Source: Mycoplasma anseris ATCC 49234
GTDB taxonomy: Bacteria; Bacillota_I; Bacilli_A; Mycoplasmatales; Metamycoplasmataceae
Assembly (NCBI RefSeq): GCF_000702805.1
Contig: NZ_JNJX01000002.1
Span: forward strand, 1 to 64,000
Direction: 5' to 3'
DNA length: 64,000 nt
In this document: positions 56,054-64,000 of the stretch, one piece after another
Numbering within the stretch: position 1 is the first letter of the stretch
How the letters are laid out: each line of letters opens with the position of its first letter
Notes under the pieces: generated by a model
The model's input: the letters and a program-made list of their open reading frames with translations, nothing else
Databases searched by the model: none
What the model was told of the DNA's origin: nothing
Position numbers and translations under genes: made by a program

Positions 56054-56952
56054 TATTTTTCATATTGAAACTCAATAATATTTTCAAAATGACAATCGAC
56101 AATGTTTTTATTTACTTCATCAACATTTATATAAGCAGAAATGATGGATTTAGTAATTTTAAAATCTAAGATGTCTTTAATATCAGGATTTTTTTCAGCA
56201 TATTCCCTAGCATTTTCAATTGTCTTTTTAAAAAAAGTTCTAATAGCAATTTCTCCTTTTAAATCACTATAATAATATTGATTGTCGTTTTCAATAACAA
56301 TTGTAAAAAAAGTTTTAAATAAATCTAATTGCTTTAATAAATTTAAAGATACAACTGGTTCTTTATCAATATTATTATTTGTGTTTTCGGATTTTTGATA
56401 ATCCTTTAAGAAATTCAAAATATCAAATGAAAAAATAAGATTTTTTTGATTAGAAGTAATTGTTGTTAACGAATCAATTTTGTTTTCTGGTTTTTGAATC
56501 CATTCATTAAAATGAATCTTAATTTTATTTGTTTTATCATTAATAAAAAGTGGTTCTAAGCTAAACGAAACAAGTGGTAATTGACCCTTTTTAAAAGACT
56601 TCTGAGTAGTCAATTTATTTTTAAAACCTTGATTAAAAAAACTAGCAATATTTTTTTGTTCTTGTTCGCTAATAAAAGTGGTTTTATTAGTATCTGGAGT
56701 TTCATTTGGTTTTATTACTAAAGGTTTGGTTTCTAATTTTAAATCTAAAAAATCATCCAAAGTATTTTTAGCATGTAAACGTTTTTGCTTAAAAACTAAA
56801 GGAACAACAATTAAAGCTAAAAAGCATGTACTTAAACCACCAAAAACTAAGGAGGTTAATAAAACATTCTTTTTGTTTTTCTTTGGTTTTTGAGTATTAT
56901 TTTGAACTTCTTGTTCTTGATTTAGTTGCTTTAAATCCTTTTGTTCTTCCAT
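56053..56952 (-). CDS. Single-pass membrane protein of unknown function
   Basis: A 299-aa protein. A Gln/Lys/Asn-rich cytoplasmic start of about 30 residues is followed by one hydrophobic helix at about 31-54 (LLTSLVFGGLSTCFLALIVVPLVF). An extracellular beta/alpha-like domain without recognisable motifs follows. The start is 2 nt past the pseudokinase stop, so it belongs to the same operon. The family is not recognised. Confidence 0.72.
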   Translation of the reverse strand: MEEQKDLKQLNQEQEVQNNTQKPKKNKKNVLLTSLVFGGLSTCFLALIVVPLVFKQKRLHAKNTLDDFLDLKLETKPLVIKPNETPDTNKTTFISEQEQKNIASFFNQGFKNKLTTQKSFKKGQLPLVSFSLEPLFINDKTNKIKIHFNEWIQKPENKIDSLTTITSNQKNLIFSFDILNFLKDYQKSENTNNNIDKEPVVSLNLLKQLDLFKTFFTIVIENDNQYYYSDLKGEIAIRTFFKKTIENAREYAEKNPDIKDILDFKITKSIISAYINVDEVNKNIVDCHFENIIEFQYEK

Positions 56953-56954
56953 TT

Positions 56955-58433
56955 TTAACCTCGATTGTTATAAATTTCTTTAATCTTTTTAATATTAATT
57001 CCTGTTTGAGTATAATCTCCATCTAAAACTTTATTGTATAAATAGGCAGCAAAATAAGCAATAATCCGGTATTTATAAAAATCTTTAGGTTCAAACATAT
57101 CATAGCTTCTTCAAAACACTTGTTCTAAGTATTTAGAAGCATTAATATGCTCAAACAAAATTGCGATATCAATAAAGCGATTACTATAATAAGCCCTTGA
57201 TCAATTAATAATGTATATATTAATGTTATTTGTAAAATATATGTTATTTAAATTCAAATAATTATGACAATTTGCATCAGGTTTTACATTCTTAATTCAA
57301 CTAAATATATCATCTAGTAATTCTTGATTATTTTCAAAATCTGAATTTAATTCATCTTTAGGAATTTGGTTAAAATAATAATCGATTTTTTCTTTTAAAA
57401 TGAATTTTGGAAACTTGGCATCTGAATCATGTAAGTTTCTTAAGGCTCTTGCTAAAACTTTCATTTGTCGACTATTAATCATGGTTGTTGGACTACAATT
57501 TAATCATCGTCAAATAATACGATCTCTATCTTCATATACACAACAAGGAACAAAGTAAAATTTTTCAATCTCTTTAATTTCTAATTGATTGTCAAACTGA
57601 TTGTAATATTTTTGGGCAATAAAGCGATTAGAGATTGAATAATCTCGGTTTTCTCATTCTAATAAAGAATCAGATATCTTATTTTCAGGAGTTTTAATTT
57701 TAGCATAAACATTGTTATAAGTGGCCTTGCTAAAAGTTTTTAATAAATATAAATAATCATCAAATTTTTCTTCTTTTAATTTAAAGAAATCAATAATTTT
57801 TTGTTTATCGATACCTAAAAATAAATGTAAAGAAACAGGATCAACATATCTTGAATTATAAGAAGCAAATTCAAAATCAATTAATTTAATAAAACCGTAT
57901 TTATTAATTAAGACATTATGTCTTTTTAAATTATTATGAGTTATTACTAATTTTTCATCTTTATATTTTGCTAAAATTTGGTGATATTTTGGATCATTAA
58001 TTTTATAAGCATTTCAATCAAACTTGTTAATATCGGCACTCAATTTTTGGAAACTCATTATACAATTGAAAACTGAATTAATAATTTTATCATTAATTTC
58101 TAATTTAAATAAATCTTGTCCTGGGAATCATTTTTTGATAATTAATCCATCTTGAACAAATAAATAATCTTTAAATTGAGCCACCAATTTTTTTTCAGAA
58201 TCATAATTAATATCAACAATATTTTTAGGAATTCTAATTTGGACTCAGATATCTTTGTATTTACCAATATAAGTATGATTATGAAAACCTTCTCTAAAAA
58301 ATTTAATTTGTTTCAATTCATCAGAAACTTTTTTACCAAAGGTTTCTTTTACTTTTTTGATTACTTCAGGAATTTCGAAGTTTAATTGAGTTTTCAAAAC
58401 TCAATGTGCTTTAATGTCATTGTTTTTTTTCAT
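56955..58433 (-). CDS. Tandem phosphotransferase-fold protein with both catalytic sites altered (pseudokinase)
   Basis: A 492-aa protein built from two aminoglycoside/choline-kinase-like halves. In the N-terminal half the catalytic loop reads H166-N-N168-L...N, with Asn in place of the catalytic Asp, while the metal-binding IDFEFA remains. In the C-terminal half the loop is CH390-N-Y392-L, and the metal site IINWSRA has lost Asp and Glu. So one half keeps a nucleotide/metal site and the other has lost both. The neighbouring kinase has HNDL and VDWEYA intact. A role as regulator or scaffold of that kinase is inference. UGA Trp codons are read throughout. Confidence 0.75.
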
Positions 58434-58468
58434 ATAATAACTCACTTTTAATAAAAATTCTAATTCGC

Positions 58469-59225
58469 CTATTTAGTATAAAGTTGGTCATATAAAGCAA
58501 TATATTTTTCAACTTTTTCTTGAAATAAAGTGTCATCAAAAACATCTATTTCATGTTTTTTGTTTCATAAAACAAATAAGGCATTTACGATTATTTTATG
58601 AGCTAATAAATATTTAGGCTCAAAATCATCGCCATAAGCTTCAAGAAAGGTTTTTTCCTGAGCTGAAGTTAAATTACTTCCTTCAATGAAGTAAGCTAAA
58701 TCAAAATGAACATCTCCCATTGAAGCATATTCTCAATCGACAAAATAAATTTCGTCTTTTGTTTCAATCATGTTAAATAATCATAAATCATTATGTACAG
58801 GGGCACTATTATCAATATTTTTTAAAAATAAATTGATTTTTTTATAATGTTTATCTAATATTGGAATCTTTTTATTTAATGCCTTTATTTGTTGACGATA
58901 TATTTTAAATCTTCTAGCAACTTGATTTTCTTTTGGAAAAGGTAATTTGGAATTATGCAAAGTAATTAAGTTCTTTGCGATTTTTTTTAATTGGCTATCA
59001 GTTGGATTTACATTTTCTGAAAGAGTCTTACCATTAATTCATAAAGTTACTAATTCTTGTTGGTTATCAATAACTGTTTTTGGTGAAAAAGCTAATTTGT
59101 TTAAAATAAAATAATCAATCTTATGATTAAATTCATCATAATTTTTCTTCTTGACAAAGAAATTGTTTTGCTCGTCTTTATAAGTTTTATTGGTATAACC
59201 TTGATTTTTTAAAAATACAAGGTCT

Positions 59226-59248
<23 letters not shown>
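58469..59248 (-). CDS. Choline/ethanolamine-kinase-like phosphotransferase
   Basis: A 259-aa phosphotransferase of the APH/LicA fold. It shows the catalytic loop VHNDLWLFN (H152-N-D154), the metal motif FVDWEYASMGDVHFDLAYF and a C-terminal helical region. The substrate is probably choline or a related small alcohol or sugar, but cannot be told from motifs. The start at 59248 overlaps the gyrB 3' end, and the stop is 35 nt before the tandem pseudokinase. A start in the gyrB region further upstream (59296) is unlikely, since MPQTLISKD begins the fold. Confidence 0.82.
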
Positions 59249-61196
<1,948 letters not shown>

Positions 61197-61251
61197 TTAT
61201 ATTATACCAAAAATACTATGTATTTTGGTAAGGTCAAAAAAAGACAAAAAA

Positions 61252-61279
61252 ACTAGCGATTTTTATTAAAATCACTAGT
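61252..61279 (-). terminator. Terminator after the FtsK-like gene
   Basis: ACTAGCGATTTT and AAAATCACTAGT pair (one mismatch) around TATT, then a T run on the minus strand. Confidence 0.75.
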
Positions 61280-61284
61280 ATCAA

Positions 61285-62463
61285 TTAAAACATTTTGTCT
61301 TTATCTTCAATTAAAGAATAACGTTTATTTTTAGTCTCATTTTTTGGCTGTGGTTTTTCTTGATCAAGATTATTAAAGAAGTATTCTTGTTCTTCTAAAG
61401 GAATTGGTTTTTCAAATTCTTTAGATTTTTCTAAGTATTCTTCCATTTCTTTTGCATCCACATGTTTTGAAACATATTCATCAATAACACTGGTTTTCTC
61501 AATCACTCCAGTTTGTTCTAATTCATTAGATATTTCTAAAGTATCATCAAATGGGTCTAAGTCAAATTCCACTTCTTCTAAATTTAAATTGTTTGTGTTA
61601 GTTAAATTGTTTTGTGCTTCAGAAATTTGTTCTGGTTTGTTGCTAATAATATCAACTACATCATTTTCAATCGTAATTTGGTCTAATTCTGAAAGATCGT
61701 GTTTTTGTTCTTGCAATTTATTATTATCAATAATTCGATCATTATTATTAATTAAATTGTTATCAAGTAAGTTCTTAGAATGATTAAGTTGTACACTTGT
61801 TTTATTTTTAATTTTTCTTAATTCCTTGGCTTTTTCTCTTTTAGCTTTATTTAAACTTAATAATGAAAATCTTTGATCGCTAATAAAGAAAAATGAAATA
61901 GAAAGAAATAACAATAAGATTGAAATAATAAAAGCAATTACTTGTCCACTTTTAGCACCAAATAAACTAAAAATTGAATAAAAGAAGATTCCAATCACTC
62001 CGGTTGAATATTTATATGGCAAATAAACATCATTGTCTTGCTTAAATTGATTAAATCAAGCGCCAAAAACATTTTTAAATGACTCACCAGTATTAAATTT
62101 CAAATGGAAGCTGCTTACAACCATGATTGTTGTGCCAAGCAATAAGACACAAAAACCTAAAAAGGCTAATCTAGATAAACTAAAATGAAAAATTTTATAG
62201 CTATAAGTTTTTTTCAAATTAAATAATTTTCAAATTGAAAAAAGCATTGCTAATAAGTAAAAAATTGAAGAATAAGCTCCAAAAAGAACATTAATTGTAT
62301 ATGAATGAATTGTTGTTAATCATTTAACATTAATAAAAGAAATAATTGTTAAAAAAGTAATCAACATTAAAATGAAAGTTCAAATGATTTTGGCATCTTT
62401 ACTTACAAAATAAAGCTTTTCCTTTTTTTGTTTCTTTTGTTTAATTAAATTCGCTTCAGTCAT
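61285..62463 (-). CDS. FtsK-like N-terminal membrane domain without motor
   Basis: A 392-aa protein. Four to five hydrophobic helices cover residues about 25-175. The stretch TGVIGIFFYSIFSLFGAKSGQVIAF matches the last FtsK membrane helices (VGGIxGxxxYxxLSxLFG). The remaining 215 residues are an Asn/Glu/Asp-rich, low-complexity tail. No P loop or FtsK gamma domain is present; the ORF ends in KDKMF. It may be the membrane part of a split FtsK or a remnant. It starts 1 nt after the RNase J stop, in the same operon. Confidence 0.65.
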
Positions 62464-62464
62464 T

Positions 62465-64000
62465 TTAAATTTCATATAAAGTAATAACAACTAATGGTTC
62501 TTTTTCAATTAATTTATAAATCTTTCTTTTAATTGATTTTCTTAATCTTTCTTGAATGTCCTTTAAATCAATTTCATGCGGTTTTTTATCGTCAAATTCT
62601 TTTTTAAATAGGTCTTCAACTACTTTATAAACCACTTCTTTGTTGTCCTTAGTAATCAAACCATAGGAATTAACTTGTAATTCATTAATACGTTTTTTCT
62701 TTTTATAATCAATCAAAGTAGAAATTGCTAACACTCCATCCCGAGCTAGATTTTCTCTTTCTTTAATTACTTCGTGAGATATATCGCCAATTCCAAATCC
62801 ATCAATAATTACATCCCCAACATTTCTTAAAGTATGTTTTTGACTGACTAATTCTCAATTATTAAATTCAGCCACTTTTCCATTTTGTAAAACTAGACAG
62901 TTGTTTTGATTCATTCCAGCTTCTCTTGCTATTTTTGAAGCAACAACTAAATAACGATAAAGTCCTTGAATAGGAATAAAATATTTTGGTTTTAATGCCT
63001 TAATAAAATCATAAATATCTTGGCTAGCTGGATTACATGCATAATATTGGTCTGATCCTAATTCAATTAAATTAGAAGTATGTCTTGCAATTTCATCTAA
63101 AGTTAAAGCATAATTAACTTCTAATCCATTTACTGGAGGAGCAATAAAAATAACAGCATCAGTCGGTTTTAATTTTAAATAAATATCATTATTTGAAGCA
63201 ATACGAATAAATCTTAAATAAAGTCTTTCAATTGCCCCAGTTACTAAAATAACAGCATTGTCAACGTCATTAGCGGCTCGATAATCAATAAATTCTGGTC
63301 ATTGCAAGGTTTGATCAATTTTACTTACTAAATTTATTAATTGTGAATAAGTTCTTCCATAAGTTATAACAGGCCTTTTATATCTTTTGGCTAGAATTAA
63401 AACTTCATGAGCAGTGATCATATCTTCATCATAAAGACCAACAATAATTCTTTGATTTTCAGGAGTTTCTTTAAATTTGTATTCAATTTTACGAGATACT
63501 CATAATTTTTCAATTGATTTACCTGGATAATTAGAACGATTTGAATCCATAATTAACATTTTTAATTCTTTATTATTCAAAATATTTTTAATTTTTGCTA
63601 AATCAGTTTTACCATAAGGACCTAAATCCCCATCAACAAAATTACTTAAAAATAAGATATTGCCATCATCTACTTCAAAATTAAAACCAAGTTGCCCAGG
63701 CATTGCTCCGGCAATACTAAAAGGAGTAATGGTTACATCATTAAATTTTTGGGGACGATTAATAACATTAACATCATATTCATTATGTTCAATGCTATAT
63801 TTAGAAATCCGATCAATTAAAACTATTTTATTAAAAGTTGAAGTATAAATTTTTAATCCTTTTATTTGCATTAAAATTCAAGGAATTGCTGAAAAACTTT
63901 TATTTTGAACATCTGTTAAAAATAACCCAACAATATCTTTTTGACGTTTAATTAAATAGTCATAATTACAAATTAATGTATCAATCCCATTGTGAGAATT
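62465..64000 (-). CDS. RNase J paralogue with degraded metal-binding motif (5' truncated by window edge)
   Basis: The C-terminal 512 residues of a second metallo-beta-lactamase/beta-CASP nuclease. The order of blocks matches RNase J: NGIDTLICNYDYL, DVTITPFSIAGAMPG, LFLSNFVDG, YGRTYSQLINLV, AVILVTGAIE, FIPIQGLYRYL and the final KSIKRKIYKLIEKEPLV. The metal-site segment, HGHEDH in the catalytic copy at 13506, is LFLTDVQNKSFSAIP here, so the histidines are gone. FIPIQG replaces MPYHG as well. It is probably a J2-type subunit that supports the active RNase J1. The 5' end lies beyond 64000. Confidence 0.85.

Overview
The window is a low-GC mollicute chromosome that uses UGA as tryptophan. Dozens of conserved proteins (HsdR, DnaA, DnaN, YidC, RpsD, RNase J) are interrupted only at UGA codons and read straight through in one frame with code 4. 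An arginine-catabolism pair (argF/arcB-type ornithine carbamoyltransferase and arcC carbamate kinase), the P80-P60-HinT gene trio first described in Mycoplasma hominis, and the rnpA-rpmH-oriC-dnaA-dnaN-yaaA block all point to an arginine-using mycoplasma of the hominis group (Metamycoplasma-like). The species cannot be fixed from the window.

Layout. 1-3.85 kb: end of a type I restriction-modification locus. hsdS carries a 15-unit GA repeat between its two target-recognition halves, followed by hsdR. 3.9-8.2 kb: tRNA-Leu, dut, a broken membrane gene, a small membrane protein, the tsaE-tsaB-tsaD operon for t6A tRNA modification, and a DUF402 protein. 8.4-13.4 kb: a lipoprotein with a terminator-like leader hairpin, trmB, rpsD, argF-arcC and mscL. 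13.5-15.4 kb: RNase J. 15.6-21.8 kb: an accessory island of three tightly coupled minus-strand genes, namely a 1009-aa protein of unknown function, a ParB/sulfiredoxin-fold protein with a helix-turn-helix, and a SNF2-like helicase. This is the best candidate here for an undescribed (probably defence) system. 22-27 kb: recO, then p80-p60-hinT. 27-39 kb: a degenerate LicD-like protein, a membrane protein with YwqK/MORN-like repeats, and an ABC ATPase with a giant (2775-aa) FtsX-type permease, then a cation/proton antiporter. 39-46.8 kb: rsmG-prs, yidC-rnpA-rpmH, the origin region, dnaA-dnaN-yaaA and rpmB. 46.9-52.3 kb: LemA, an unknown membrane protein, and two tandem M17 leucyl aminopeptidases. 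52.4-55.1 kb: mtnN-tatD-ksgA plus a small HEPN-like gene in an overlapping operon. 55.2-64 kb: a coiled-coil surface protein, a membrane-anchored protein, a tandem pseudokinase next to an intact choline-kinase-like phosphotransferase, gyrB, an FtsK-like membrane domain without its motor, and the C-terminal part of a second RNase J that has lost its metal-binding motif.

How it works together. Most of the window is housekeeping (replication start, tRNA modification, RNA decay, protein export). It is mixed with surface and nutrition functions typical of a parasite: lipoproteins, peptidases, arginine-derived ATP. There are two defence layers: a phase-variable type I R-M system and the three-gene helicase/ParB island. 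A recurring feature is a -10 hexamer placed 6-10 nt before the start codon with no Shine-Dalgarno sequence (dut, trmB, mscL, recO, dnaA and others), which predicts leaderless mRNAs.

All calls are by reading the sequence; no database search was possible.
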